From Lunularia cruciata (lineage: Eukaryota > Streptophyta > Marchantiopsida > Lunulariales > Lunulariaceae): 64,000 bases of DNA. The position numbers and the translations under genes were made by a program. The notes under the pieces were generated by a model. The model was given only the letters and a program-made list of their open reading frames with translations, was not told the DNA's origin and did not search any database. Below are positions 23,263 through 36,303 of this stretch, piece after piece. Location of the stretch: positions 1,059,001 through 1,123,000 of the forward strand of contig OX419758.1 in assembly GCA_948567375.1 (NCBI GenBank), in the 5' to 3' direction. How positions within the stretch are numbered: position 1 is the first letter of the stretch; each line of letters opens with the position of its first letter.

Positions 23263-26194
23263 TGATAATCTGGACTTTGCAGTGCCTGTAAGCTCTTGAC
23301 AGCTTCATGCGCGGTCTGTGTTTCAATATTTCACAAGGTTAAACCGGTTGAGTTCTCTCCACAGTCATTATTGGTTCTGCTGCGGACCGTCGAGTGCGAG
23401 GATCCACGGGGATCCACGAGGATCAAAAGCGTGCATTTGATTGAACTTTAAGAGTTTTTATCCAGTTCCAACGTAGGAAGATAATGACCAAAGACAGGAA
23501 TTTGACGATGGAAAGAATGGGAAAAGGAGAAGACGAGAGTCACATGGAAGAAACAAAGAAAAGATGTATCATCTATTCGAAAATATTTTACCGGACTCAT
23601 TTTGATCAAATTTTATCTAAACACGTGTTTGTGAACTTTTAGGCAAATTACACAGGCGTAATGTTCATTACCCAGGGGAAAAAATGGCGCGTTGCCAAAA
23701 TATTTTTTGCTGGGGTGCAAATATTCTTAAAACTTAGGTCTTTAAATTGTGTTGCTGGTTTCCAAATGGCACGCGTGAACGATTCCATGATCATCCATTG
23801 CATAAGCCAGTTCCAATTTGTGCGAATAAATAAATAAGAATGAATAATTTATATGACTAGTAGTGTCTTCTCTATCTCTTTTCAGTAAGCGTAAAAGAGC
23901 TACGAGTTATGACATTTACCAGTCTGATTAATAAAGAAGGGAGCGTGTGTTCGAGGCCGATAACACGCCCATCTTTTCAGGTATAGCATCCTTACTTACA
24001 GTCATTGAAAGAATTATATTTTCTGTTATTATATGCTATATTATATGTTCACTTCTATTATATTTTATAGAGTAAATGCCAATAGCTTCTAAGTCACATG
24101 CAATGATTGTCTCTGATCACCTAATTGATTCCTAAACGAGAGGATTGTTTTCAGCGAGGGTAGAACTTGCTTTGACTTCAAATGTCTCGTATTTAGTTCG
24201 AGATGTGAGAGATATTCTGAAAGAAACAAGGTGTAACTAGCAGATTTGTCAAATTTGTTAACTGTACCGTAAAGTGGTGCCGCATAGGCTCCGTTAGGGT
24301 TCCGGTGAGTATAGTAGTGTGGTCCTGAAGAATTGGGAGCAAAGAGCTACGGTATTACTCTGAATCTAACATCTTGCTTAAGTTTTTGACAGTTAAGATT
24401 ACAAACTCGGTTGATTTTGTTGAAGTGGTTTGGATAAGAGTGGCGGAACGTTAAGAGAGAAGTAAGGAGTTCGCTGTCTCGTTAAATTCGTGGCTTAATC
24501 AATTCGAACCTTTCACTTTGGTTATACCAAACCTCTGCACTGAAGTGAAATGGAGTGAAAGTGGGGATTGATTGCTGTTAAAGTGGGGCATAGAGCTTCA
24601 TGCGATTTATTTCGGAGGGGAGTAACTAGCAAATTTGTTACGACGAATATGTATGGAAATGTAATAAACCGGCAACAGTAGGACTGTGACTTTTTGTAAA
24701 TGGACAACCAGTTCCAGCTTGTTACATGTCGACCTCATTCTGCATATGATGGAAATATACGTTAGAAGAGAAGTATTCATAAAACTTGTGTCGCATATAT
24801 ATTTTCATGACAGACACGTCTCAGTTTGTCAGATGTAACTTCTTACTGATGATGACCTGAACCTTCCCTCGTGTCAGATGTGACTGCTCACCTGATTGTG
24901 GGAGCAATCTCCACACGAGATGTGATTGGAAAACCTACAAGAACGACGAGAACTTTTTCGCCGACTCCGTCGGACAAAAAACGCTGTTCCAGCTATCAAC
25001 TTCACAGCTATGAACTTCAGCGTGATTTCACGTTTCTCTTTCCGATTGAAGAACAACCTCCAGTTATGTCTAACATCAGAACTCGTTCTCTTATGGCGGA
25101 AAGTGCTTTTCTGGAACGAGCAAACCATGGAAGACCTTCGGGACGGAGAGTGGAGGTTTTCACGTGAGGTGGCGTCCTCATCGTCATCAGAACAGTATTG
25201 GTGGTCCCAGATTGGGGGACCCACAAGATCCACAGAAGCCGTGCTCGACTGGTCAGCCGACTCACCAATTAAGTGAGAGACTATCTATCCTAGAGACTGC
25301 TGTCTTGTCCAGTCTGAGAGCGCAACGAGAAAAGATAAACAAAGTGCTCTGGTGCTCTTGGAACCGGAAGCAGCTCCCATGGAATCTCCCCAATGCAACA
25401 CCAGCTGTTCTATTCATGAGAACCAAGGAGCACTGCTAAATTTTGCGCAGTTTTTTGTGGCTTGCTGCCCTGCCGGTTGAGTACATTTCCCGGGTCCATG
25501 GAATCGTTGCTACCGCCAGAGCACTCTGTCTCTGGAGGCGTTCCTTCTCCTACTTGCTCTTCATAGAGGCATGGAACAATACGCCAGTAATTGAAGAGGC
25601 CTCCGGTTCAAAATGTGAGAGCGGAAGGCAGAGGTTATCGGGGAAAGATTTTTTCCTGTAGCTGGAAGCAAACGAGACGGTAATCAAGAGCTTTTACTTT
25701 CCTCTGGACTTTGTTGTTGGATCAGATTCCTCTCATAGTCTTTAGGGAGTTGTAGAGGATACAAATTGGGTTCCCAGGAGAGCGCGAGAGATAGAGCCAG
25801 GGATTGAGTTCCAGTGCTGCCAGGTGCGAGTGTGGTGCGAGTGTGGACAGGCAACACAAAACTGTTCAGAAGGAAGACATTATTTCGTACTTAATCGCCG
25901 CAGTGGAGTCAGTGGATGCGAGAATTTCCAATGGCCCAGTCTCTACATCTGGCGGCTGGTCTCGTGGCAACCCAGGTAGAAGATAATCTCTCGCTGCTTG
26001 TTGGGAGTTGTGTCAGGAATGAGACGTCGGCAGGATTGTCGTTCTATTCGGAATGGTGTATATGGGCTGCTGTTCTTTTGGTCTGGAAGAGTTTGTCGAA
26101 TTGTGAAATAACTCCTTGACAATACTCTCAACGAATTACGTTTTCTGCTTTTGTAAGTCTGTATTGGTGCTCGGTATTGCAGAGCCTAGGTGCT

Positions 26195-28090
26195 ATGAAA
26201 ATGACGGCCCAAGCTCCTAGGTCTATCTTCGACAACCAGTATTTTGCAACTTTGGGACAGAGTTCACGATGCTCTCTGAATTCTAAGACTTGGAGAAACA
26301 GAACAGAAAAGCGCTCGGAAGCGTTGAGCTTGATTGTCGGTAGTCAATTTGTGAACTTCGGACTCCCAGAGTTACGGAGACAAATCAATGTGACATCAAA
26401 GCAACCTCAGAGGAGTGTGGTCTCGGCTGCATGTGAGTTGATTGTTGTACACACACGTTGGGTATATGGGTTGATGGGAGAACGTACAGTTTCCTTGAAA
26501 GTCGAACGTGTGAACACATCACACTCCTTATTCTTCACATTCTGCCAGTTCCACCGGATTCTGTCCGGCGAGTCACTTACTCTTTCTTGTGCTTGTCCTT
26601 GTACTTGTACTTGTCGACTGCAGTGCCCGTTGGACCAGCTTCCGTAGAGGTAGCTGCCAACCTTTTCACCCTCGCAACTGCCATCGTGATACCCTTCTAT
26701 ACAGTCATGATTCTCGCTCCGAAGTGGGAATGGGTAAGGCATCGACTCCTGCTAACAGACCTAACAATCGTCGAGGAATATGGTTTAGTAATCTGAGCGC
26801 ACATTCAACACAGGCTTCTTGTCTTGTTTAAGAGTCTCTGCAGAGACGCTAGGCCAAGCATTAACGCGTTCTACTTAGATCTTTCAATCTATCTTGTGTG
26901 CTTGAACCGTTTTCATGCTCGGGTCAACCCACATGGTGTGCTGCATGACTGTCCCGGTAATTGCATGTTTCTGAGTGTGGTTGATGGTAGGGAGCTTTCA
27001 GTTCAGGTGTTCGCTGGATGTGAAAGTCGACTGACTATAATTTCGATGTTTCTGTTTTGCCTCAGACGGACAAGCTGATGCGGAGTGAAATCCCATACTT
27101 CATACTTGCAGCAGGTTACATTTACCTGTTTGCTCTTTCATGGACACCAGAAACTCTCAGCTTGATGTTTTCCAGCAAGTACTGGCTTCCGGAAGTAAGT
27201 TTCGTGTGCCTATGGTCTCTCCTGCTAAGGTCCTCCAAAGAATCACTTGGGGGTTATCAGTGAACTAGGTTTTTAAGTACGTAGAAGCTGCCTCAAGTGC
27301 AGCAATTTAGTGACTTTGATACCAGAAACTGTTTACAATCAAAACATAGACGGTTTGCAAGTTGATTTCTCTATGCTAAATGTTTGTTGACTGCTGGCAG
27401 CTCCCCGGGATCACACGGATGTTTTCAAGCACCCTCACAGTTGCATCTGCGTGGTTGCACCTGTTAGCTGTGGACCTATTTGCTGGGAGGTATGGCTCGA
27501 CACCCTTGCTTGCCTAAACGTTTGTGTCCTAGACGAGTTATGGCGGTTGCATTCTGAAAGGTTTGATCGTTCTGAGCTTCAAGCCAGTTACAATAGTCCT
27601 AAGTTGTTTGTCGTGTTTGTTCCACATCCAGACAAGTCTTTCTTGACGGGACAAAACACAATGTAGAGACAAGACATTCTTTGGTGTTGTGTCTTATGGC
27701 GTGTCCAGTTGGGGTATTTTCTCATCTGGTCACAAAGGTATGTTCTCGTCAAGGTGATGAAAACTTATCAGTACAATTATGATTTGAGCTAAATTTTCGT
27801 TCTATAAGATACTTAAGACATGACTGGATTGGACACCTTCGAGTCTGTTACATACTCCGTCGTGCTAAACTCTGGTTATATAAGATAAATTAGACATGAC
27901 AAGACTGGACAATTCGAGTCTGTTACATTCTCCATAGTGCTTACGTCCATGACAGAGAAGGAGTTGCATATCTGTGAGTTCTCAGTTGTGACGACGTCCG
28001 TATTAAGAAGCTGTTGTCTTGCAGAACGTGACATTGTTTATACGGAGAAAGAAGCAACTGAAGGCAGTCAAGCAAATTCCTCCATTCTAG
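26195..28090 (+). CDS. ABA4: ABA4-type neoxanthin synthase, plastid membrane protein
   Basis: Six exons join in frame: 26195-26432, 26624-26733, 27066-27194, 27401-27489, 27632-27737 and 28025-28090, giving about 245 aa (Arabidopsis ABA4 is 220). All introns are GT-AG. Exon 1 encodes a Ser/Arg-rich, acid-poor N-terminus typical of a chloroplast transit peptide. The conserved domain follows: [73 protein letters not shown], then RQVFLDG and [20 protein letters not shown], giving four hydrophobic segments. The family is needed to convert violaxanthin to neoxanthin, a precursor of abscisic acid. The tail exon is short and basic (FIRRKKQLK) and less certain. The first ATG of the frame was chosen as start; an upstream leader exon is possible. 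Codon splits agree at every junction. Confidence 0.93.
27801..27942 (+). repeat. Two-copy tandem repeat in ABA4 intron 5
   Basis: The strings ataagat, ttagacatgac-like, ctggaca and ttcgagtctgttacat recur with a period of about 75 bp between the exon 5 donor (27738) and the exon 6 acceptor (28024). Confidence 0.8.
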
Positions 28091-29184
28091 CTTTACGCAC
28101 TCTCTTTGGACATGTATTTTAGTGCTTCTCAGCAGCAAGCTGCTTCAATCTGTAATTACATGCAAAGCATGGTTTTATTGAGTTTTTCAATACAAAAGAA
28201 AAGCAAATTCGTTTGGAGTTCAGTCTGGTCGATCATTGTTCAGACACTACGGTTGGTTGGAAAGTGACTAGCACCAGTCGTGTACTTGGACACAGCATAC
28301 TCATGCTGCTGTTGGGTGATGCCCATCATTGACTTCATTGTGGCAATCTTAACCACGTTCACGTATGAAGAGTGTGCTGGTGTCGCGGTTGTGATCTGGA
28401 TATTGGACTTACTTTAAGCACGGAACTCGAAAGATTAATGGCGAACGGCACTGTGCAGTTTGCGTCTACTGTGTCCTGTTGAGATTTCCAATCTTCTTAG
28501 AAACTACTCATGTGTTTCAGTTGAACATGATGTCGATGCCTCCCGTCTGAAAAGATTGTTGAATCACTGCTCTCAATTCAGACTTCATAAAATGTCATCG
28601 AACAGTACCAAAGTCTTCTACCCTTCCTTCATGATATGCATGTTACGGTTGTTTACCTCTACCTAACGGAGATTAACCCTGCCAACGGTGTTCTTAAGAA
28701 AGGGAAATTTTCCACCTTTAGAAAGAATCAGTCTTCTCTCTACATGTCAAAGGTGCCGCGAAGCAGGGGTATTGAGGGGTATTGAGGAGTCTTTATAAGG
28801 CCATTTACATGGAAGAGTACCTCTATGGGGAGTTCCTCCCCTCCTCTGTTCTATGCAGTTAATCTGAAGCGGGTTCAGATGGTACAAGGGGAAGTTGTGG
28901 ATTGTAAACTTGACGAAATTCTTCAAGAGGAATCTGCGCTTTGTCACAACCTGAACCTTTAATGAAAAGTTTACAAGCATCAAGATCCCCGGAGCAAAAG
29001 ATCAAGTGCAGAGATATTTAACTTTCTTTGGGAATCAACATGTCTCACCATGATTTCATCTTGCATCCATTTCCTGTTATAACTATAGTAGCTCGCTAAC
29101 AATTTAAATAGTTTGAATCAGGGACGAAAGTCAGAATGGAGTTTACCAAAACTCTACCCTTATTGCATGACGGTGCCCGCTTCC

Positions 29185-29410
29185 GAATTTCGATTATATG
29201 TCAACACTGTCCACTGTAGTCAATGTGAGGTTAACTTATCATTTCTGAATGCACTTTTGGACACTCCTGATTACAGTCTTCTTCCCTTCAACTTCTCAAT
29301 TTTGGTTATATGTCAACTATGTCCACGGTACTCAATGTGAAGTTAATTTGTCATTTCTGCATGCACTTCTGGACTCTCCTCTGGACATGATTACAATCTT
29401 TTCCCCTTGA
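29185..29410 (+). repeat. Two-copy tandem repeat, unit about 120 bp
   Basis: Shared order: ttatatgtcaac, ctcaatgtga-like, gttaa, tttctg, atgcacttttgga or atgcacttctgga, gattaca, cttcaacttct or ttgaacttct. The second unit has a small internal insertion (ctctcctctggac). Confidence 0.75.
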
Positions 29411-31310
29411 ACTTCTATGTACAAACAGATCTAGAATTAGCCCGGTGTGCAGCAAAGATCTGCATTCTGTAAATGTACAGTAATTAAAATTTCTAGTGAA
29501 TGTACAATACTCAAAATTAAAAGACACCATACACAAATCTAATTTGGGTATTTCGTAGTTCCAATTCAATTCCAGCGCGACAGTACAACAATGAAGTTTA
29601 TACCACCTTTAATCTTGGATCGTCTACATTGGTATATGAGCAATAATGGAATGGAAAATATCGCACTCTATGATACTCTAAATTGTATGGATTCTTCTCT
29701 TATATCTCTATGTTAGAATGACTACTATGTTCATCAATTTCTAATGTTTTATTGTAGTCAAACTTACTAAAATAAATATTTATAGAAGAATTCTTAGTAT
29801 TGCCTATCGTCATTTATGGTCAAAGTACATATGTGCTATTTATGTTTTAATTTAATCTTATGTACCTTTAATTTAATAATGATAGTGACACCAACTATGT
29901 AGTAATGAATAAGCTGGTTATGGGAGCTCATGGAGTTGAGAAAATATATATGAACTTGTTTCCTTCTCATAGTATGATTTAAAATCATCATAGTAAGATT
30001 TTACTGGATTTTTTTAAGTTTAAAAACTTACATGTCAACTCAATCTGAGAAAGAAATCAGGTTATAAAGAGAATTTCTTCATGAGAACAAATTGAAAGGA
30101 AGGATTTGCTTTTTGGACTCTTAATCCAATACATCTCAAGATTAGACAAGAATATATAGAGAAGATTAAATTTAATGTTGAATTCTTAGATTATCTTAGT
30201 TTAAGCTCTCATTATTATACTCAAAATGATCTATTAACAAAATGAATACACAAAAGCAAGTTCTCTTGCCTCTTGCCTCTTGCGGAGTTCACCCTCCCAC
30301 TCACATTCTCAATCCTCCGATCCTCCTTGTTCTTATCTCTTCTATCCTTGCTTATGCAAGAAACTCCACTTGTGCTCTTGTTGTCTCCTTTTCTGCTCTT
30401 GGGATCTCCTCTCCTCTTCTCGTCTTCCTTTGTGTAATTAGAGTTGGAATTGAAATTGGAACATTTTTTTCATGAGATCTTGTCTTCCTTCATGGAATTA
30501 GAATTTTCTCCTCATGAAATTTCAATGGTTTTCTTGGTGCATACTCCCTTGTACTGAACCTTTCTTCTAACCAACCCCCTTCCTCCTCTTGCATAGTTGG
30601 AATGGTCATAGAAATTGATCCTTGGAGTTGAAATGCTTGTTCCTAACAATGTGATGTCTTCTCCTTATATTTCTTCTTGTTATTCAAGGGTTACTCTACA
30701 CATTTCATCTTCAAAAAGGTTCACCTTACTCTCATCCCCAAACTTACAAGCGTTGGGGGATATGTATGCTCTTCCCCCAAACAAAACATCCATTATGAAA
30801 AAATTGAGGACATAGATGGTTTAGTTTATCTTCTATAACGACTCAATCCATTTACACTTGGTCTCCTTCTTTATAAGATCTTCCTTTGTGGATTTATTCT
30901 TCCAATTTTGAGCTTCCTTGTAGGACTTACAAAATTGAGCTTATTTTTTCTTTAATTTCTTTGCATTCATGGATATTGGGAGCACGCTACCAAATCTCAT
31001 AAGAAAAGTGGCCATGTAACTAAAGGCAATATTATTCTTAGTGGATTTTCTTGCTATTGTAACCATGGATATGTTTTAAATGCTATGGATCCTCCAAATA
31101 GCTCAGAATTTGACTATAATGGAGTGAAACCATTCGGATTGATCTTTGTTGCATCCCTTGCTTAGCATGCTAATACAAGGACTATTGTGTTTAGTTTTTC
31201 CTTTACTCACTAGAGTGATTGAAAGTACCTATGGACCAGAGCAAACCATTTTCAAAAGTTCTTGAAATCCTATCCTTTGTGCTTGAAATCCTATACTATA
31301 TATGGGATTG

Positions 31311-31417
31311 GAATTACTAAGTGCAAGATTGGAAATGGGACTAGAATGGTCAAGATTCCTTGTGAGAATGAAATTACTTTGTGAAAGATTAGAAATGGAA
31401 CTACAATGGTCAAGACC
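31311..31417 (+). repeat. Two-copy tandem repeat, unit about 59 bp
   Basis: gaattactaagtgcaagatt...atggtcaagat is followed directly by gaaattactttgtgaaagat...atggtcaagac. Confidence 0.8.
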
Positions 31418-31966
31418 CAAAACATATATATCGACCTGCTTTTGGGGAAGAAGATTCAGAGGAGGACCAATATCTAACATCCAATAAGTGTGTACTCCAT
31501 GGTCGCAAAACTAATACTTCAAATTTCCAAGTGTACTTCTAAAATTTGGCGCATCATGATTTTCTCCAAGTAGAGTTACTTCTAATTTGTCCAACTCTAC
31601 CTTTGGCGTTTGATCTAAGCTTACAAAGTACTGCACATTGGTGCCATAGTTAAACAACAAAGTTTCTTGCGTCCATATGTAATCCGTTTCTCTCTGAATT
31701 GTGGGGATTCAATCTTTGCCCATGTGACATTCTTGCTTCGATCCTTGTATATGTTGAAGATCCTTTTGCTCAGTCACATAGCAGATTTATGTTCCCATGA
31801 TGAATAGCGCATAGAATCTTTGAGTTGACTATGTGTTCGTCCACCTGGAGATAATAGTGCTACCGTGGATATAGTAGTGCTCTACAAGTCAGAAACGATT
31901 GCTGGAGAGGTCTTCCCTACCATAAATAATTATATTTCGAAATGACAATGTTATTAATGTTTTTAC

Positions 31967-32190
31967 GGGCTTTTACTGTGCTGCGCAGATCTAAGGAAAT
32001 CTTTATTCCAAAAGAGATTGGCCGAAAAATGCGAGTTCCTTGTCTTAAGTTCATTCATTATTTGCATAATGCTGTTATCACTATTTATGGGCTTTTACTC
32101 TGCTGCGCAGATCTAAGGAAATCTTTATTCCAAAAGAGATTGGTCGAAAAATGAGAAGAGTTCCTTTCTTAAGTTCATTCATTATTTGCA
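31967..32190 (+). repeat. Two-copy tandem repeat, unit 122 bp
   Basis: gggcttttactgtgctgcgc starts unit one at 31967; gggcttttactctgctgcgc starts unit two at 32089. The block gatctaaggaaatctttatt is identical in both, and both end near ttcattcattatttgca. Confidence 0.9.
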
Positions 32191-34289
32191 CGTGCCACCT
32201 CATTTTGCCAAACTGCAAAAGAGTTACTACTTGTCTTCCTAAGTTTTCCTCCATTTTTTAATATCTTTTGCAAAAAGAACTGAAAATCTTTAGATAAAAA
32301 TAGGGATGGTTGATATAACAAGAAATAAAAATATTTACTTTGTTTTATATGAAATCAAGCTAGCTGTTTAGATCGTTCATAATGGAAACTACTATTTAAT
32401 GAACCAGTTAAATTATGTGATGTTCGAACTAATGCAGAAAACCTTAGTTGAGATAGTGGGAGAAGTCTTTAGCCCGCCGAAGATGTTCTACCGATATGCG
32501 AAAAAATCTTACAAGTTGCTAAAATATCAATAATACACAATCGATGTAGTATGATAGAATGGTATTCAAGCACTCCTTGATCTAAACCAATTCAATCCTC
32601 ACTTCAAACCAAGATCAAGGAGGTGAAATTCATAGATGATTCTTCTGATCTTTGATGGGAAGCATTTGTCCACAACCATGATGAAGAACAACTATTACAT
32701 AAACTACCTTGAATTTAACATGGAACATCATTAGATCAAGACGATAAAGTATATCAATAGAGACTAAAAAAATTATTAACATAAAATTATTTTGAGATGC
32801 ATTACCACACTAAAGAAGATTGGTTTTAATTTTGCTAATGTAGTTGATCAAAATAGCATCAAAAATTAAAAATAAGGTATAGATGCAGTTTTATTACCAT
32901 TTTTAGAAAAATAAGATATATAAATACTATAATTTTCTCATCTTGATTATAGTATGTCATCACTCTACTATTCATCAAATCTCTACTGAAAAGTAAGCAT
33001 AATATATGTTTAATTCTAGTGTATATATATATCTCTTGACTTCATAGGCGTTCAAAGTTCTACGGATGTCAACAACAATAAATGCTCATTTGGGTTCATT
33101 CAAACACTTGAGAAAGAGAATTTTATGGTCTCTCTTGTTATCCATGGACTTGGTATATGCCATACTATGACTAGATTTGATGACCAATTTGTGTGTAATG
33201 AGGTGGAAGTAAATATTCAGTTGCAAGCTGGTGTAGCAAACCTTTGAATTCCTACTCCAGGTTCCTACTTCTACTCCAACTAGACTTGCAATCCATTACA
33301 ACATGAATTACTTTTAGAAATTGAGGAAGAAGTGATGATCTGAGCTTGATCGTTATTGAAATTTTTTTGTAAGGGAAATCTTTTATCTTTGTTGTCTGGA
33401 GACTTATAGAGACCTCCAATAAACCACATTATCACATATATATTACTTTAATAGTGTAAGCCATGAGTATTCTAATTAGTAAAGATAGAAAAGACATAAA
33501 TAAACTAAGATAAAGATATTTGATGCTTAAAAATGCTATTAGCCAAAGATAACAGGTAACATGTTGGGCATTTGCTTTGAGCTAAGGGGCATTGTCCAAA
33601 TCTTAACTCAAATATGGACTTTTTCAGCTACTATATACTCTTGTTATAATATCAATGTAAACCAAGATAAAATGCTTGATATCCTAAAAACTTCATATAT
33701 GCTCAATATAAAATGGAGTATATTTTTTCAAATCCATCATAAATATATTTAATCTTTATTCTAAAATATCATGTGCATAACCACAATAAATTGAATCTTT
33801 AATGGGTAGCATTTGTAATAGAAGAGAGATTATTTAGACCATACCAATAATAATCCAACAAATTTAATTTATCATAACTACATAACATTTTTATTCTAGA
33901 TTAGCATCTATAATATTTATTATTAATATCAATATATTCAAATAAATATCAATATCAACATATTCATTTAGATCATGTATAATCAATATTAATTTGAGAC
34001 CCTAGAAATCAAGTTAGTGCTTATATTGAAGAAGGTTTGGGGAGTTATTAGAAGTGAGAAATTACTCGAGAAGTGAAGTGTCATATTAGCTCTAGCTTCA
34101 AGATGTTTTGGAAGGAATGTTCTTTATGTTCTTACTTGGATTGTTATAAAATTTGAAGGACCTAACCTTAGGTGAGATGTAGAAGGAGTGAAAATAGCTC
34201 AAGGTCTTGCTCATCAATGAGTGCACTTAAGTTGCTATTGATGTATGAATGGGAGGAAACAATATAGATATACCTTTTGTATACCTTTT

Positions 34290-34480
34290 GTATGTTGTTT
34301 GATACTATTCAATTCAAGAGAGTGCAAAAGAAATTTTTTCCTAAGTACTTTGGACCTTTCATTGTGGAGAAGATGTGGGGCAATTACACCTATGATCTCT
34401 AGGAGTTGGGAGGAAGACACTTTGACAAGAATAAACATGATAAGTTAAAGATGTATCATGGACCTTCACTTTGAGGACAA
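34290..34480 (+). pseudogene. Ty3/gypsy integrase C-terminal fragment
   Basis: The plus frame reads KKFFPKYFGPFIVEKMWGNY, then a stop, then ELGGRHFDKNKHDKLKMYH. This is the GPF-type C-terminal module of gypsy integrases (pattern KxxPKxFGPF ... KLKxY). It lies just before an LTR start (34506), as expected for the end of a pol gene. The rest of this element (called H here) was not found to the left. Confidence 0.65.
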
Positions 34481-34505
34481 AGTGAAATCTTACTCCGAGG
34501 GTAAA

Positions 34506-35931
34506 TGTAACACACATTTGTGCATGTATGTGCTATTGTGATATTTAGTTTGGTATTATAAATACTTGAGAGATATTATTTATATAGAGATAAGTATGGT
34601 TCTGCATTAGTCATGATTAGCTAAAGTTAGTCATAGCTAAAATAGAATGGTCCTTATTTTAGAGGAAGTGGAAAAGATGAGCACCACTATTTTGGATTCT
34701 AATGTATTGACTTGGTATTTGTAACACCAAGAGCTAGCCATATTCTAGATGTGAAATTTGGTTTGGTAACATCTAGAATGATGTTATACATGATGGTCAA
34801 AATAGATCAAATAGAAGTATCACCAAAAGAGTACTTCTACTAATAGAGCAAAAACCAAAATAAACTTGAGAACCTTAGAACCAATAGCTAGACATATGAT
34901 TTAAAGGTGAAAATTGGTTTGGTAACATCTGGAAGGATGTTACATATGATGGACTAAACAGATCAGAAGAAGGTATCACCTAAAGGGGACTTCTACTAAT
35001 AGAGTAGGAACCAAAGTATGCCTAAAAATCTTTGAAGGCAATTTCGGAGGCCTAAACGGATGAATTAGGCCTCGAAAATGTGCAGATTTTTCCCCTAATG
35101 GAGGAAAGGTTGGCCCTCCCTCCTTCTTGGTTTGTCTCATTGAGAGCTTTCCAACAATACCTTACATGATTTTGAGACTCCTACAAGAAGATTCCCTAAA
35201 ATATTCCCTTTGGTCAAAGCTTGTTTGACCAACCAGATAGGACCTAGATTGACATGTCACCCATCCAAGTAAGTAATCCAAGGGTGGAGCTTGCTGACAT
35301 ATCACCTATCTGTGTGCCTAATCCTATGATGGAGCTTCCTTGGAAGAGATCCTCTTTGTCTATATAATAAAGAGAAGGTGCTCCTTTGGGGCACCAAATG
35401 TTAAGTGTGTAATCTGTGTTTTCTCTCTTCTCTTGTCCTCAGAGTATTACAATATTATTCCTAGGTGTTTGGCTTTGGAGAAAGAGTCAAATACTCTTGG
35501 ACCCACAAGCCTTGTTGTTTTGGATTCTTCTATAGTCCAAGCATAGCCCATGTAAATGCATCCTTGACTCAGTGGTTGGGTCAAGATAAGACCACATGCT
35601 TAGAGGAATATGCCCATGTAGATAGATATTCCTTTATAATTTTTGACTTTACTTGAATTTTAGCCTAATAACTTGAGTTACTATAGTAATTAGTAACTTT
35701 GGTGCATAACTATTTCACAAGTATATAAATAAGAGGTGTGGAAGTACTCATCATCCTTTTATGTGCAACTATCTCTCTCTCATTGATATCTCTAGTGAGC
35801 AATGTCATGAGTCTTGGAGTGTTAGCCTTGGAAAAGTATGATGGAGCTGGGGTTCTTTGTCTTCTTAGTCCATGGTACGCTACTATAATAGCCATCAAAG
35901 GTTCATCTTGAGTGAGAGACAAGTAGACTCA
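34506..35931 (+). mobile_element. R-family LTR (R2), 3' LTR of gypsy relic H, interrupted by a solo LTR
   Basis: Begins TGTAACACAC after an integrase tail. It matches the reverse complement of 2285-2955. A TATA box (tatataaat, 35722) is in the plus direction. The 732-bp solo LTR at 34720-35451 splits it. It ends around agactca, next to the truncated element E1. The right boundary is approximate. Confidence 0.65.
34720..35451 (+). mobile_element. Solo LTR (732 bp), second copy of the 8559-9300 LTR
   Basis: Starts TGTAACACCAAGAG and ends AGAGTATTACA. It aligns throughout with 8559-9300, including the duplicated first third and the TATA block. Flanks are gtatt (34715-34719) and atatt (35452-35456). 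The empty site in R1 reads acttgatattattc, which shows that the original target was ATATT and that the left copy of the duplication has one change. Confidence 0.9.
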
Positions 35932-35933
35932 TA

Positions 35934-36303
35934 GATCCAACTTGGAGAAGTATCATGCTCCATTTAATTGATGTAGCAAGTTATCAATTCGAGACAAGAG
36001 ATATGCATTCTTCATTATGTATTTGTTGAGACCATGGTAATTAATACATAAGCAAAGTCCTTTATCTTTCTTTGGAACAAATAGTACCAGTGCTCCCCAA
36101 GGAGATGTACTATATTGTATGAAATCCTTCTCCAACAATTCCATCAATGTTATTTGGACCTCGTCCAACTCTATTGGTGAGAGCTCATTGATTGGTCTAT
36201 TCCTTAGAGTACTTCTTGGTAATAACTCAACCTTGAAAGGCATACCATCATCCAAAGGTAATGGCTTTAGTAGATCATCCAAAAAACACATCTTCAAACT
36301 CAT
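35934..36303 (-). pseudogene. E1 reverse transcriptase, N-terminal part
   Basis: Reads [20 protein letters not shown], then [40 protein letters not shown] and [18 protein letters not shown]. These are the palm and fingers motifs of a Ty3/gypsy RT up to the point before the catalytic YxDD box, which is missing. Confidence 0.85.

Larger units (their letters stand above)
18131..26194. other. Intergenic DNA between MCA and ABA4
   Basis: No family was recognised in any frame. The longest frames (22336-22689 plus; 24874-25233 minus overlapped by 24926-25276 plus) have no conserved motif and conflict with one another. It contains a hairpin at 20457, a three-copy minisatellite at 23030 and a fragment of the downstream MCA repeat at 20140. 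The last 900 bp probably holds the ABA4 promoter and 5' leader; a possible intron acceptor (ttgcag) lies at 26177-26182, just before its ATG. Confidence 0.45.
28091..34239. other. AT-rich stretch, no gene recognised
   Basis: Beyond three tandem repeats (29185, 31311 and 31967) no gene, RNA or transposon domain was recognised. Frames are short. 30242-30475 (plus) encodes only low-complexity Leu/Ser-rich sequence. The composition resembles the AT-rich gypsy-associated DNA to the right, so old transposon sequence is likely but unproven. Confidence 0.45.

Noticed and set aside
24871-25276. Overlapping frames on both strands upstream of ABA4
   Set aside because: Both strands are open, no motif is present and the plus frame does not start with ATG. 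More likely promoter or leader.
30242-30475. A 77-codon Leu/Ser-rich plus-strand frame
   Set aside because: Low-complexity translation of CTT/TCT-rich DNA; no conserved motif or gene context.
8559-35451. The two similar 0.74-kb LTRs in the same orientation as ends of one 26-kb element that captured MCA and ABA4
   Set aside because: Each LTR has its own 5-bp duplication (AGAGG; GTATT/ATATT), and the second has an empty site in R1. They are two independent solo LTRs.
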